Made by a program: the position numbers and the translations under genes | Assembly (NCBI GenBank): GCA_000525025.1 | Contig: JCKJ01000001.1 | Location: 806,001 to 870,000 of the forward strand | Source of the DNA: Methylophilaceae bacterium 11 | GTDB lineage: Bacteria; Pseudomonadota; Gammaproteobacteria; Burkholderiales; Methylophilaceae | Length of the DNA: 64,000 nt | Reading direction: 5' to 3' | The notes under the pieces: model-generated | What the model was told of the DNA's origin: nothing | The model's input: the letters and a program-made list of their open reading frames with translations, nothing else | Databases searched by the model: none | Part shown: positions 36,654-46,702 of the stretch, piece by piece | Layout: every line of letters starts with the position of its first letter | Position numbering within the stretch: the first letter of the stretch is position 1

Positions 36654-38078
36654 TTATCTGTTTTGTAAAAAACGAGTAATGCGTTCAGCAAAATAAATGA
36701 TTAAAAGATTTAGGAATAACGAACCTAAAAGTAAATAGCTTTGTGCAGGAACGTATCCGAAACTGGCAAACCTGAATGCTACTACCTGTGCAAATAGTGC
36801 GCACAGAATGACATTCATCCCACCAAGTTTGTAAGTGCAGAACTCTATAACTGCAGCAAGGCCACCTAATGCAAACATGCTAAAAAACAAAAACAAGAGT
36901 GATCCAGGGTAGTAAAAAAATGCGACGATGCCTGGTAGTGATATGAAGTGATGTTTGGTTTTATCAGTATTTTCATATGCAGAATCGATGATATTGTTGT
37001 CATAAAAACTTGTGTCGTTCTCATTATACTTTTCTTTAAGTGCTGTCTTAAATAAATCCCAGCTCAGGTGAGGATAGCTAGATACAGCCATTACTCCCTC
37101 CATCCCAACCCACCGATCAACAAACAAAGGTGCTGTCATTGCATGGGTATTAGTAAGGGATTGGCTAGTTGTGGAGTTTCCATCTAAATAAATTGAGGTT
37201 CGTAAGTAATTGACTAATAAAACAGAACTGGCAAATAGCACAGAAAATATCAGGAAAGTGAACACAAAAAAGCTTAACTTTGCTTTAATTTGGTAACGTT
37301 TTAAGCTAATTAGCACACCATATATCAGTGCACCACTATTAAGAATCATACCTCGGCTTAATAGAGAGACATTTGTAGTAAAGCTTTCCAGCAAACTTAA
37401 AAACATCACTAAGAGCGAAGTCTTCTTTTTAATTTCAAACTCAAATCTTAGTACTAAGGCAGAAAATGATGCAAGGCCAAACAATAGCAACCATTTATAG
37501 ACACCATTGAGCCCAAACGGCAAGGTAGTTTGTGTAATGCTGCCTCTTTGATAGATGACTAGCATTGCATTGGAAATAGCAATAAAAGTAAACAGCAAGA
37601 CAAAGGCAGACAAAATGATTTTTCTATTATTTTTGTAAAAAGTAAAAAGGCTATGATGATGAAGCTTTTCAATTTGATCTGGATAACTAAAAAACCAATT
37701 GCGTCGGATTAAACTTATCAAAAGCAGCCCCAGTATCCCACATGTAGTTACTATTAATGCCTGATCAAAAGCAGCTCCAGACCCATCAAAATTGCCAACA
37801 GGCTCATGAAATATGCCGCCAGAAAAGGCAACTCTAAGCGTTAGCTTTAGCCAAAAACCAAGCCAGAAAAAAGCACCTATAAAAGCATCAAAAAAAATCG
37901 CATTTTTATTAAAACCCATAAAGAGTAATGCATTAGAGACCAATGTAAATAAGATATAAATACTAGGGTTGCCTGTGTATTTAGATATAGCCATCCCACT
38001 TAATATTAAAACCAGCGTAACTAAGCTAATGAAAACTACTTTATTATATTTTTTTAACTCATTAACACTGAATATCAT
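36654..38078 (-). CDS. polytopic membrane protein, candidate Wzy polymerase
   Basis: The 474-residue protein has about 11-12 hydrophobic segments spread over its length and one large soluble loop (about 300-375) rich in charged and aromatic residues. This topology and the place inside a Wzx-type locus fit an O-antigen/capsule repeat-unit polymerase. Wzy proteins show little sequence conservation and I see no specific motif, so this rests on topology and context. It overlaps the preceding 790-residue gene by ATGA. Base composition is AT-rich, as is usual for wzy. Confidence 0.65.
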   Translation of the reverse strand: MIFSVNELKKYNKVVFISLVTLVLILSGMAISKYTGNPSIYILFTLVSNALLFMGFNKNAIFFDAFIGAFFWLGFWLKLTLRVAFSGGIFHEPVGNFDGSGAAFDQALIVTTCGILGLLLISLIRRNWFFSYPDQIEKLHHHSLFTFYKNNRKIILSAFVLLFTFIAISNAMLVIYQRGSITQTTLPFGLNGVYKWLLLFGLASFSALVLRFEFEIKKKTSLLVMFLSLLESFTTNVSLLSRGMILNSGALIYGVLISLKRYQIKAKLSFFVFTFLIFSVLFASSVLLVNYLRTSIYLDGNSTTSQSLTNTHAMTAPLFVDRWVGMEGVMAVSSYPHLSWDLFKTALKEKYNENDTSFYDNNIIDSAYENTDKTKHHFISLPGIVAFFYYPGSLLFLFFSMFALGGLAAVIEFCTYKLGGMNVILCALFAQVVAFRFASFGYVPAQSYLLLGSLFLNLLIIYFAERITRFLQNR

Positions 38079-40447
38079 TTACTAACCTTTAAAAAATTTA
38101 GATGGAGTTTGCTAATCAGAATACCCCATATGAAAAAAGTAAATATCCCGGAGTATGGCTGTCTAAGACCAACCTTAAAGGAGTTATCTACTACAACTAG
38201 GAACAATACTATCGCGGATAGGCAAAGCAAATCTGTTGATGCCAATACACCATTCCTAAAGCGATAAAGTAGCATTAATGTATAGATAAGCATTACAAGC
38301 GTCGGTAACAAAGCCAAGAATCCAAAACTGTAAATAATATCTAAATAATAGTTATGAGCGCTTGGGAATTGAGCTCTACTTGGTCGTTCCGCATGACCTA
38401 GAAGAAAAGTTTCAGGATCAGTGACTATGTTTTTTGCAAAATATTGTCTTCCAATCATATTAAATGCAATTTCATCTTGGTTAATAACATTGAAAAATGT
38501 AAGTTTAGATTCCATGAAATCGCTTTTATATTCAAGATACCCACCCATCAAGATTGTTACAAGCAACACTAGGGCTATTACAGTTTTGTCAAAAAAACGC
38601 CTCCACTGGTATAGCGCAAAACCTAGCAGGCCGGCAATTAGCATGACTATCGCTAATAGAGACATAGATGCTGCCGTGTAAATGCCCATTAAGGGGGTGA
38701 ATGCTAAAAAAATATTCTTAAATTTTGAAATTGACCATAAGCCGCAAAATGCTACCAAAAACGCAGATACAAAAATGACTGGTACATATTGTACGTGTTG
38801 ATAAATACTGAAGACATATAAATAAGGTGATAGTGATGTATAACCTTGTAGCCATGTGCTTGTTAACTGTAAAGGCACAATAAATAATAAGACGTACAAA
38901 AAAGATTTTTCTAAGCTATAAACTATAGATTGGTTTTTGGCATAGTACATTTGCCCAAGAACCAAACCAAACATTGGGAGGATAAACTGTATAAGCAATA
39001 TGAATTTAGATTGTTGTTCAGCGTTAACCCCTTGCGAAATAGCTACTGTAGTAGTCACCATCAATAAACAAGTAAAGAATATGTAATAAAGGGAAGTAGT
39101 CGCGTAACGATATGCTGCAATCATCAGGATGCCGACATAACAAGCAATCACAGAAACGGGGATTGGAAGGAAATGAAGGTCTGCACCCGAATTAAAATTA
39201 AGTGATGCACTACGAAATATGCCATTACTTAATTGCAAATAGAGTGGAAATAAAATCATCACCGCGATAATGGAATAACCAATTTTTAAATTAAATTGAC
39301 CTTTACTCGAACGTATTTCTGCCAATTGATAGCTCTTATAGAAAACAAGTGCTAATAGCGAGCTTAATAGGTAAAGGCCTGCCAAGGCTTGTAAGCCCAA
39401 GAGATAATAGATAAATGGTATTGAGGTGATGAGCAGGATATTCATCATCACATCTGGACCAAAAACGTCATGATACTCATCGTGCTGTATTAATCTGAAA
39501 CGGACGCGTTGAGCATAAACCATTACTACGCCACCAATTAAAGAAAGGCCTGTTGCCTGCCAGAAAAAATAAGTTTTACCTAGCCAGGCTAATGTATCTA
39601 ATTGGATTGTTGCAGCAACAAAAATTAGAGCACCAGCTAATAGTGATAAATTTAAAGGCAATCTCACCATTTTGGGAAAGTGGCGCTTACCGCTACGTTG
39701 TTCATGCAATGCGATACTTGCACCTAATGAATTTGCAAAGACTGAGCCTGTTAAACCGCCAATTGCAAATGCAGTATACAGATCACCGGCTATTTCTTTG
39801 CCGATAAGCAGCAAAATTAAAAGACGGAATACATAAACACCAATGCCAATAATCGCTGTAGAGCCCAAATGGGGCAGCATTTTAAATAACATATTTTTGG
39901 TTAAACTGGGAAAGTTTGCAAAACCACTATAAATAAACTTGAAGCTGAACAGCAGTGGAAATAAGGCCCACACAGATAAGCCCAAATAAGAGATCTGTGA
40001 ATCCATTACAAGCAATCCAAATGCAAGAACTAACAGTAAAGATTGTGCTACGAAATATTGAGTGGCAAAAAGACGGTTATCTAGTCGCTCCATTTCACTT
40101 AAGTGTACTTCAGATAACCACTCTGCGACTCGTCTAGTAATAAGTAGAATAGCCAGTATGGGTGATACCGCTGTAGCGCTAACACTCAGCCAATAAGATA
40201 TTACGGCGAGTGGTGTAAGCGTTAATAGCCGGAAAGCCATTACAGAGTTTGCGGATACTGCTGCAGACTTGTTTAGTATCAGGCTGCGTGCATTAGCTGA
40301 GAATGCGTAGAATAAAGCCAAAGTAGCACCTTGCACGATGCCTACTTCTGCCACCAAAGTACTATGTCCTGTTAAGCCTAACGCGATAAGCAAAACTGTC
40401 ATAGCAAAAGCATTAGCCATATTGGCTAATGGAAATATATAGCTCAT
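38075..40447 (-). CDS. 790-residue membrane protein: flippase-like N-half fused to O-antigen-ligase-like C-half
   Basis: This protein has about 20 or more hydrophobic segments. The first part (about 1-385) looks like a Wzx/MATE-like flippase: repeated helical pairs, a loop LSEVHLSEMERLDNRLF and SLGASIALHEQRSGKRHF. The second part (about 390-790) resembles WaaL/Wzy ligases, with the motif FPSAHNYYLDIIYSFG after a long periplasmic loop (about 655-705). Ligases and polymerases are normally about 400 residues, so the size suggests a fusion. A separate flippase gene lies at 43677 and a polymerase candidate at 36654. The roles could be combined export and ligation. Confidence 0.65.
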   Translation of the reverse strand: MSYIFPLANMANAFAMTVLLIALGLTGHSTLVAEVGIVQGATLALFYAFSANARSLILNKSAAVSANSVMAFRLLTLTPLAVISYWLSVSATAVSPILAILLITRRVAEWLSEVHLSEMERLDNRLFATQYFVAQSLLLVLAFGLLVMDSQISYLGLSVWALFPLLFSFKFIYSGFANFPSLTKNMLFKMLPHLGSTAIIGIGVYVFRLLILLLIGKEIAGDLYTAFAIGGLTGSVFANSLGASIALHEQRSGKRHFPKMVRLPLNLSLLAGALIFVAATIQLDTLAWLGKTYFFWQATGLSLIGGVVMVYAQRVRFRLIQHDEYHDVFGPDVMMNILLITSIPFIYYLLGLQALAGLYLLSSLLALVFYKSYQLAEIRSSKGQFNLKIGYSIIAVMILFPLYLQLSNGIFRSASLNFNSGADLHFLPIPVSVIACYVGILMIAAYRYATTSLYYIFFTCLLMVTTTVAISQGVNAEQQSKFILLIQFILPMFGLVLGQMYYAKNQSIVYSLEKSFLYVLLFIVPLQLTSTWLQGYTSLSPYLYVFSIYQHVQYVPVIFVSAFLVAFCGLWSISKFKNIFLAFTPLMGIYTAASMSLLAIVMLIAGLLGFALYQWRRFFDKTVIALVLLVTILMGGYLEYKSDFMESKLTFFNVINQDEIAFNMIGRQYFAKNIVTDPETFLLGHAERPSRAQFPSAHNYYLDIIYSFGFLALLPTLVMLIYTLMLLYRFRNGVLASTDLLCLSAIVLFLVVVDNSFKVGLRQPYSGIFTFFIWGILISKLHLNFLKVSK

Positions 40448-40549
40448 TTTAAACCCTTCGTTATTCTTAGTATTTTTGTTTAAAAAATGATTAGTTCATT
40501 AGCAATGACTACACTTTTTTATTATTTATTATTACTGGTTGTTTTAATA

Positions 40550-41698
40550 CTATTTAATGTTTTTTAACAGTTCTTGATAATACTGATAATATCGTTTAGC
40601 TTGCTGCGCCCATAAAAACTTCTCGTAGACTGTATTTTGTAGTTGCTCACCGCTTTGTTGCAGGCTTGTTAAATCAGACAGCGATTTTATTAAGCCATCA
40701 CGAATTGATTTTACCGAGGCTGATACCATTGTGCCTGCACCCGCCTTGGCAAAATCATCCAGGCCACAATTGTCAGTAAAAATAACAGGCGTTGCGCAAA
40801 TGCCAGCCTCTAGTACTACAATTGACATTGCCTCGTTGCGAGAGGGGATGACCAAACATAAAGCTTTCCGAAGTGCATGGGTTTTATCAGCCCCACCTAA
40901 ATAGCCAGTAAAATGAATTCTGTCCATTGCAGTTGATTGCTTAGCTAGCTTTTCTAAACTTGGCAATAAGCCAGAGTCTGGGCCAGCAAGCACTAAGTGC
41001 AAATTGGGGAATGTATCGGCAATTTCTATAAACGCTTCTAGCAGCAAGTCTGGGCCTTTAATTGTATTTAAACGGCCCAGAAATAAAAGATAGGGATTTT
41101 GCTGTGTTAAACCAAGGTGAGTTAAATCTATTGTCTCGCTACTGGATGGGGCTATATAAAGATCCGGGTCGATACCATTGGGAATGACCGTTACATAATC
41201 AGACTTAATTCCATAGTTAGCAAAATCCAGCTTTTCTACTTCTGTTATCGCTACCCAACCACTAGCATACTTAACTATGCGTCGTCCAATCACTAAATCA
41301 TATAGCGATTTTAACCAGCGTGAGCGGCCAAAAGCTTTAAGTGCCCCAGCTGGGCAAATTACGTAAGGTTTACCTTGACGTATACATGACAAAGCAACCG
41401 CTGCATTTAGCATTGTCCAATGCCCCATTAAATGCACAATATCAAACTGTGAAATTAAATTTCTGATTCTAAACGGCCAGGTTATGAACAAAAAGTAACG
41501 GTGATTCAAACAAGTTAGCTTAAAAATACGTGCACCTTCTAGCTCACTCTCAGAAGGAATTTTTCCTCCTATATCTAAAGTTAGCACAGCGGATTCTGCA
41601 CCTTGCTTGATCAAAAAACGTGTGAGCTGAATGGTGCGCTCGGCAGTACCGCCACCAGTAATTGGATCTAACAAGTGATTAACATGGAGGATTTTCAA
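40550..41698 (-). CDS. glycosyltransferase family 4
   Basis: The 382-residue GT-B enzyme begins MKILHVNHLLDPITGGGTAERT, the donor-family N-terminus with a Gly-rich loop. The C-terminal domain has LLFLGRLNTIKGPDLLLEAF and NEAMSIVVLEAG, containing the EX7E motif. It should add one sugar of the repeat unit from a nucleotide sugar at the inner leaflet. The donor cannot be told from sequence; GDP-mannose made by ManC is one option. A 102-base gap follows it and a 145-base gap precedes it. Confidence 0.88.
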   Translation of the reverse strand: MKILHVNHLLDPITGGGTAERTIQLTRFLIKQGAESAVLTLDIGGKIPSESELEGARIFKLTCLNHRYFLFITWPFRIRNLISQFDIVHLMGHWTMLNAAVALSCIRQGKPYVICPAGALKAFGRSRWLKSLYDLVIGRRIVKYASGWVAITEVEKLDFANYGIKSDYVTVIPNGIDPDLYIAPSSSETIDLTHLGLTQQNPYLLFLGRLNTIKGPDLLLEAFIEIADTFPNLHLVLAGPDSGLLPSLEKLAKQSTAMDRIHFTGYLGGADKTHALRKALCLVIPSRNEAMSIVVLEAGICATPVIFTDNCGLDDFAKAGAGTMVSASVKSIRDGLIKSLSDLTSLQQSGEQLQNTVYEKFLWAQQAKRYYQYYQELLKNIK

Positions 41699-41843
41699 AC
41701 GATTCCGCTCATAACTTTATTATCGAAACATGTCCAGGCCACGTTTTCATGGCACTGTAGGTAGGGCTCTTCCAGCTTTAACTCCATATTTTATAAGCAT
41801 TTCATTAATAGAAAAGATATGTATCGGATTTTTCGTAATTGCA
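41699..41843. other. gap within the polysaccharide operon
   Basis: A 145-base AT-rich gap between the epimerase stop and the GT4 start, the longest within the otherwise close-packed operon. It may hold an internal promoter. I see no gene or clear hairpin. Confidence 0.4.
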
Positions 41844-42806
41844 TCATAAAACTGAAGTCTGACGCATCATGATTGTAGATTGGTACCAGTTTGCATACTC
41901 TGTTATGCTGGATTCAAAACTACAGGCTTTTTGATATCCAAGTCCTAATAATTTATTAGAGGAGTAATTGCACATAGGGTTAATATTATTTCTACCAAGG
42001 CAAGCAAGCAAGAAAGTTAGAAAAAATGGTGGTACGAATAAGCGGGGAAATCTGTAGTCTGGAACATTTAACGCTTTCATCAATAAGCGCTCTGTATAAA
42101 CAAAATTGTTATTTTCACTATCATCATCAGAAATAATGAAAGTCTCCCCACGCAGGTTTTCGTTGCGTTTAATGAGAAAAACAATTGCTGCTACTACATT
42201 TGCAATATTGACAAGATTCGTACGTCTTTTTCCGAACAGGCATGATTTGGCATAGTTCGCTAGCCTGCGTTTAGTTATAAGGTCTCTAGCTAGTTTCTTT
42301 AGCGGCTCGCCATCTATGCCAAAAACTGCAGTGGGCCTAAGAATTGTAGTGTCAAAACTATCCTTTGTATCAAGTATCATGGTTTCAATTTTAAGCTTAG
42401 TGATACCGTATTCGGTTACTGGCTGACAGACTGTATTTTCTGTAACTAAGTTATCAGGTGTTCGCCCTACAACAGCTGCTGTGCTGCAATGGATTAAACG
42501 TTTAACGGATGCAGATTTACACATATGCAGCAAGTTGTTAGTTGCTTCCATATTTTTTTGCTCTCCAGCATCATGAAGATAAACTAGATTGATAACAGTA
42601 CAATCCCGTTCCAAAAAACCATTCAGAGATTCTAGATTGAGTAGATCGCCTTCAACCACTACTACGCCAGACTCGATCAAGCTGTTCGTCCCACTGTTTT
42701 TAGCTCTAGTTAAAAGTTTTATACGAAAACCACCTAGCCTAAGTAGTTCCGCTACTAGATGTTTACCAATAAACCCAGTAGCCCCAGTGATTGCGATTGT
42801 ATGCAT
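41844..42806 (-). CDS. NAD-dependent epimerase/dehydratase family protein
   Basis: The 320-residue extended SDR has GATGFIGKH at the N-terminus, HCSTAAVVG and catalytic YGITK. The C-terminal half is hydrophobic around PPFFLTFLLACLG. Substrate is not clear. It could epimerise or reduce a UDP-HexNAc or the CDP-4-keto sugar made upstream. It lies 2 bases after the GT2 gene. Confidence 0.8.
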   Translation of the reverse strand: MHTIAITGATGFIGKHLVAELLRLGGFRIKLLTRAKNSGTNSLIESGVVVVEGDLLNLESLNGFLERDCTVINLVYLHDAGEQKNMEATNNLLHMCKSASVKRLIHCSTAAVVGRTPDNLVTENTVCQPVTEYGITKLKIETMILDTKDSFDTTILRPTAVFGIDGEPLKKLARDLITKRRLANYAKSCLFGKRRTNLVNIANVVAAIVFLIKRNENLRGETFIISDDDSENNNFVYTERLLMKALNVPDYRFPRLFVPPFFLTFLLACLGRNNINPMCNYSSNKLLGLGYQKACSFESSITEYANWYQSTIMMRQTSVL

Positions 42807-42808
42807 AC

Positions 42809-43684
42809 TTAATTTAGTTTTTCAGCCAATAGCAGTTTGAGTTCGGTTTTTATTTGATGTAAAGACGATATTAAATTCATCTTTAGCATTGTGATTGCAA
42901 GTTGGGCTTTATTTTTAAATGAGAAAGAACTTGAAAAGCTCCATATTTGAACATTAAATTCGTGCAATGGTATAAACCAGTTTAAAAGGCTGTTTCGGTA
43001 AGTTCTGTAAATGGTCTGACTGCCACTTAACCCGTTCCGCCCAAGTGCAACATAACCTTCACTAGTTCGATTAAGTTTACCTTTAATGGCTAGCTCAAGA
43101 ATAACCGCAATATCTTGACCTAAGTATGCGCCGCGTCTAAGTGTTACGTTATCAATAAGCGCTGACCTACGTATTAGGGAGTAAAACCGACCACAGCCTG
43201 TCCATGCGTTAATGCAATCAAAAAAACGTTCTTGAGCCGTTTCCTGGTTAAGAGATTGATCGCCCATCTTGACTGGATCTGGCATTCCATCCTTAAACTT
43301 GACGGGGGATGTCGAGGCAATGTAATCCGGATTTTTTTGAAGAAACTTAAGGTTAACCTCAAGGAAGTTTTCTGACTTAATGTCATCATGTGCAGCCCAT
43401 ATGAAATACTCACCTATAGCTTCATCTAAGACAAAAAGACAGTTTGCTGTTGCCCCAATATTTTTTGATTGTCTTATGTAACGAATACGACTATCTTTTT
43501 TCGCATACTCTTTGCAAATGTTTTGAGTATCATCAGTAGATGCGTTATCAGAAATAATGAACTCAAAATCTTTATAGGATTGGCTGAGAATTGATTCAAT
43601 CGAGTCTCGAATACAGCTTTCTCCGTTATATACAAACATCCCAATACTTACTAAAGGGATATGGCTATTTATTTTTTCAGTCAT
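42809..43684 (-). CDS. glycosyltransferase family 2
   Basis: The 291-residue GT-A enzyme has PLVSIGMFVYNGESCIRDSI, ISDNASTDDTQNIC and IGEYFIWAAHDD, the nucleotide- and metal-binding blocks (DDD/DxD) of inverting GT2 enzymes. The C-terminal region has no membrane helix. It should add a repeat-unit sugar. It overlaps the flippase gene by 8 bases. Confidence 0.9.
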   Translation of the reverse strand: MTEKINSHIPLVSIGMFVYNGESCIRDSIESILSQSYKDFEFIISDNASTDDTQNICKEYAKKDSRIRYIRQSKNIGATANCLFVLDEAIGEYFIWAAHDDIKSENFLEVNLKFLQKNPDYIASTSPVKFKDGMPDPVKMGDQSLNQETAQERFFDCINAWTGCGRFYSLIRRSALIDNVTLRRGAYLGQDIAVILELAIKGKLNRTSEGYVALGRNGLSGSQTIYRTYRNSLLNWFIPLHEFNVQIWSFSSSFSFKNKAQLAITMLKMNLISSLHQIKTELKLLLAEKLN

Positions 43685-45194
43685 TTTGAGGTTTAAAAAA
43701 AGTATTAATATTTTTCATGGCAAATAGTTTGATCTGGTTTGATTGCCAAATTGCAGCAAATATAGCTCCGCACAAGGCAAAAACATATATAGCAGACTTA
43801 ATTAGACTGTTGTTGATTAACAACCACTCCATCATAAATCTAACAACTACCATCACAAAAACTGCAAACATTGTCTGTTTTGTAATGTCTTGCCAATACC
43901 AAGCCCATTTTTCAGAAGGTAATATTTTTTTATACATGAAGTGCATGCCTATAATTAAATAGCCTGTATTCAGCAATGTCCAAACCCAAGCTGCACCAAC
44001 AGCACCGTAATGGGGGGTAATCAAAAATATGGCAGGTATTAGTAACGCAACGGCTATTGCATTTACTTTGATGCCAAACTTTGTCCAGCCATAAGCAAGC
44101 TGTAGTTGATATGGCATCCATAGCAAACAATTTAAAAAACTTCCCAATGCTAATGGTAACAATATCGGTGCGGTTTTTTTAGCTAAGTTCATATCACCTG
44201 ACCACAAGTAGACAATATCCTCCCCACAAAAAACGAGCATCATTGCAACTGGAGCTATCAATGTGGAAACTAATTGCGCGCCTTGGTGAAATAAGATTGT
44301 AAGCTCTTGCTTTCTTTCTTGTGCAACGTATTGAACCATTTTTGGATATATTGCAGTAGTAGTAGGCGCGGTGATGAGCGCTAAGCCTCCTGACATTGTT
44401 GCGGCTAATGTGTAATAGCCATAATCTTCTAGGCTTATAAGTTTTGATAGTAAAAGTTTGTCCACTTGCGTGAGTAAAACCGCTAGGAAAGTAATGCCTA
44501 ACATTCCACTTGCAAATCGCCAAATCTTTTTAATAGCCGTGGATGAAAACCCCGGAAAACGTGGGGGGGTAGGCAATGTTTTGTAGACTAATAACAAAAC
44601 GACTACGAGAGAAATCACTGATGTTAATGCTTGCCAAGCAAAAAATACTGTAATGCTTGATGCATACCAAACCAGCACTGCAATGACACACCCATATCGC
44701 ATTGTAGCTATTAATACGTTAGCAATATTTACGGCTACTTGTTTTTGCAGTCCAAGCAGGGCGCCTTTATATATACCCTCTATAAATCTTAATGCAATTA
44801 CTAATCCCATTAGCGTAACCGCATTTTTAATTTCGCTGTTAGTCAGGTTTTGCGCATCTAACCATCTTGATGCAATGTAACTTGATGAGACCCAAACTAG
44901 GGCGCAAATGATCGTCGCCAGACCTATGGAGATAATTTCTAAGCTACGTAATAAATCATGAATAGATTGTGGGGTATGCGACCCAGCAATAAAGCGGGCC
45001 ATTTCACGATTTAACGTTTGGGTAATGCCTAGGTCTAGTAATACGAGCCATGCTTGCATGACGGCATAAAAACCAATTAACCCATAAGCCTCTATGCCTA
45101 AATATTTGATATACAGAGGCAAAAAAGCGAGACCCATTAATGCAGTCCAGCCTTGACCAACAAAATTAGCAATTACATTTTTTTTGAGAGACAA
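43677..45194 (-). CDS. Wzx-type lipid-linked oligosaccharide flippase
   Basis: The 505-residue protein has about 12-14 membrane helices. Its N-terminus (KNVIANFVGQGWTALMGLAFLPLYIKYLGIEAYGLIGFY) is the typical polysaccharide-transporter family start, and later FLLTQVDKLLL-like and LSKLISLEDYGYYTLAATM segments also fit. It should move the undecaprenyl-linked repeat unit across the inner membrane. It is 19 bases after the O-methyltransferase-like gene. Confidence 0.9.
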   Translation of the reverse strand: MSLKKNVIANFVGQGWTALMGLAFLPLYIKYLGIEAYGLIGFYAVMQAWLVLLDLGITQTLNREMARFIAGSHTPQSIHDLLRSLEIISIGLATIICALVWVSSSYIASRWLDAQNLTNSEIKNAVTLMGLVIALRFIEGIYKGALLGLQKQVAVNIANVLIATMRYGCVIAVLVWYASSITVFFAWQALTSVISLVVVLLLVYKTLPTPPRFPGFSSTAIKKIWRFASGMLGITFLAVLLTQVDKLLLSKLISLEDYGYYTLAATMSGGLALITAPTTTAIYPKMVQYVAQERKQELTILFHQGAQLVSTLIAPVAMMLVFCGEDIVYLWSGDMNLAKKTAPILLPLALGSFLNCLLWMPYQLQLAYGWTKFGIKVNAIAVALLIPAIFLITPHYGAVGAAWVWTLLNTGYLIIGMHFMYKKILPSEKWAWYWQDITKQTMFAVFVMVVVRFMMEWLLINNSLIKSAIYVFALCGAIFAAIWQSNQIKLFAMKNINTFFKPQND

Positions 45195-45213
45195 CTACTG
45201 AGGCCTCAGGAAG

Positions 45214-45993
45214 CTAGCCGATTCGCTTGAGATAGCCATCAGGAGCAACTGTAATTAGTAACTTACTCTCAATCGACTTATCAATTTCAAACTCAGAGTG
45301 GCTCTGTAAGTATTGCCAAACTGCAGTTTTAGGATTGTTGCCTGGACCCCACGGACGATCCCCTGATAAATTTTCAGGCATATCTTCGACTGCAGTGTCA
45401 TAAACGATACAGTAGCTATCTTTAGTTGTTAGCGATGCATAAGCTTCTAACTCAGCTAATACATGCTCATGAGTATGATTAGAATCTAAGCACACAAGTA
45501 TGGTTTTATAGCTTTTAGCAATATCATGTACTTGCTTAATAATATTAGGATCAATCGAAGACCCTTGTATCATTTGAATGCGGGATGCCATTGGATGTGC
45601 TTCGATTGCAGACTTATTATGCGCGCGGATATCAATATCTATGCCTAGTACCTTGCGATTGGATATCTTTGGGTTCATGTTGGTACCGCTATTTATTGCA
45701 TCTTCCATGTCTAAAAGAGCGAGCATGGACGCACTAAACATCAATGAACCGCCATGAGCAATACCAGTTTCGATAATGAGATCTGGTTTTATTGACCATA
45801 TGAGTTCCTGCAGCGCAACTTGGTCTTGCGGGAACTGTATAGCTGGCCTGCCCAGCCATTTGAAGTTATACGCATATTTATGGGGGCTGATTTCCCTGAT
45901 CCATATTCTGGATAGTGCTTGAACATCTTTATCTTTGCTCAAACCATCGATGTTTTTTGCAACTTCGCTTTCAAACTTTTCAACTTCATTCAT
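45214..45993 (-). CDS. CmcI/cephalosporin-hydroxylase-family SAM-dependent methyltransferase
   Basis: The 259-residue protein belongs to the CmcI-like family. Motifs are QFPQDQVALQELIWSIKPDLIIETGIAHGGS (SAM site), VLGIDIDIRAHN and VCLDSNHTHEHVLAEL, with acidic residues for Mg2+. Family members in polysaccharide loci are O-methyltransferases acting on sugars. It starts inside the end of wbqC (8-base overlap). The target could be the novel 6-deoxy sugar. Confidence 0.85.
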   Translation of the reverse strand: MNEVEKFESEVAKNIDGLSKDKDVQALSRIWIREISPHKYAYNFKWLGRPAIQFPQDQVALQELIWSIKPDLIIETGIAHGGSLMFSASMLALLDMEDAINSGTNMNPKISNRKVLGIDIDIRAHNKSAIEAHPMASRIQMIQGSSIDPNIIKQVHDIAKSYKTILVCLDSNHTHEHVLAELEAYASLTTKDSYCIVYDTAVEDMPENLSGDRPWGPGNNPKTAVWQYLQSHSEFEIDKSIESKLLITVAPDGYLKRIG

Positions 45994-46702
45994 GCATAAA
46001 ATCCTTCCAATAAATAGTGCCTGAGCATATCCAGTTTATTCCGTCTTTACCCATATTTGCAATTAAATCTAAGATACTTACGTAAGGCGTGAAATCGCCA
46101 AAACGTTGTGAGTATGGCTTTTTCTCGTAACTCATATATTCAACTTTAATGGCTGCTTGCTCAAAAATTTGATGATTTAAATATTTACTCGCACCATGAC
46201 CAGTAATATAGGTGTTTGCATGTAGTGCTTTGCAAATAGCTAAGACTCTTTCGGAGCTTTTTCCTTGAACATCCAAATTACCTATATGGGTAACGGTCTT
46301 CATGTCCAGCAATCCATAATAGTTGCTTACAATATTTAGGCTTGCTAGTGATAAATCATCTAGCAACTCCCAATCTTTCATGTAGATGGCTTCAACAATC
46401 TCCAACATTTCGCCAAAAAAAGGTGAGTCTTGGTAGCACCGAATTAATAAATTCTTATGACTTGTACGCCAATCACTTTTATTGTCAATTTCCACTTCGT
46501 TAATTGGTTGACCTAACTTAAGGTTTTTAAGCGGGACAGTTAACCATTTTATTCCTTCTGGCGCTTTAACTTGAACACGGTTGGTGAAGCTGCCTTTTGA
46601 ATACTGCACATCGTTATAGTGCACGTATGCATCGCATAGTTTAATTTGTTCGAAAAAGCCAACCCATGGGAAAAACATTGGTTGAGAAATAACAAGCTTC
46701 AT
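45986..46702 (-). CDS. WbqC-family protein
   Basis: The 238-residue protein begins MKLVISQPMFFPWVGFFEQIKLCD, then YVHYNDVQYSKGSFTNRVQV and ITGHGASKYL, all characteristic of WbqC. The family occurs in O-antigen loci for formylated or otherwise acylated amino sugars; its chemistry is not established to my knowledge. Overlaps the formyltransferase by ATGA, as expected for co-working partners. Confidence 0.9.
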   Translation of the reverse strand: MKLVISQPMFFPWVGFFEQIKLCDAYVHYNDVQYSKGSFTNRVQVKAPEGIKWLTVPLKNLKLGQPINEVEIDNKSDWRTSHKNLLIRCYQDSPFFGEMLEIVEAIYMKDWELLDDLSLASLNIVSNYYGLLDMKTVTHIGNLDVQGKSSERVLAICKALHANTYITGHGASKYLNHQIFEQAAIKVEYMSYEKKPYSQRFGDFTPYVSILDLIANMGKDGINWICSGTIYWKDFMHE

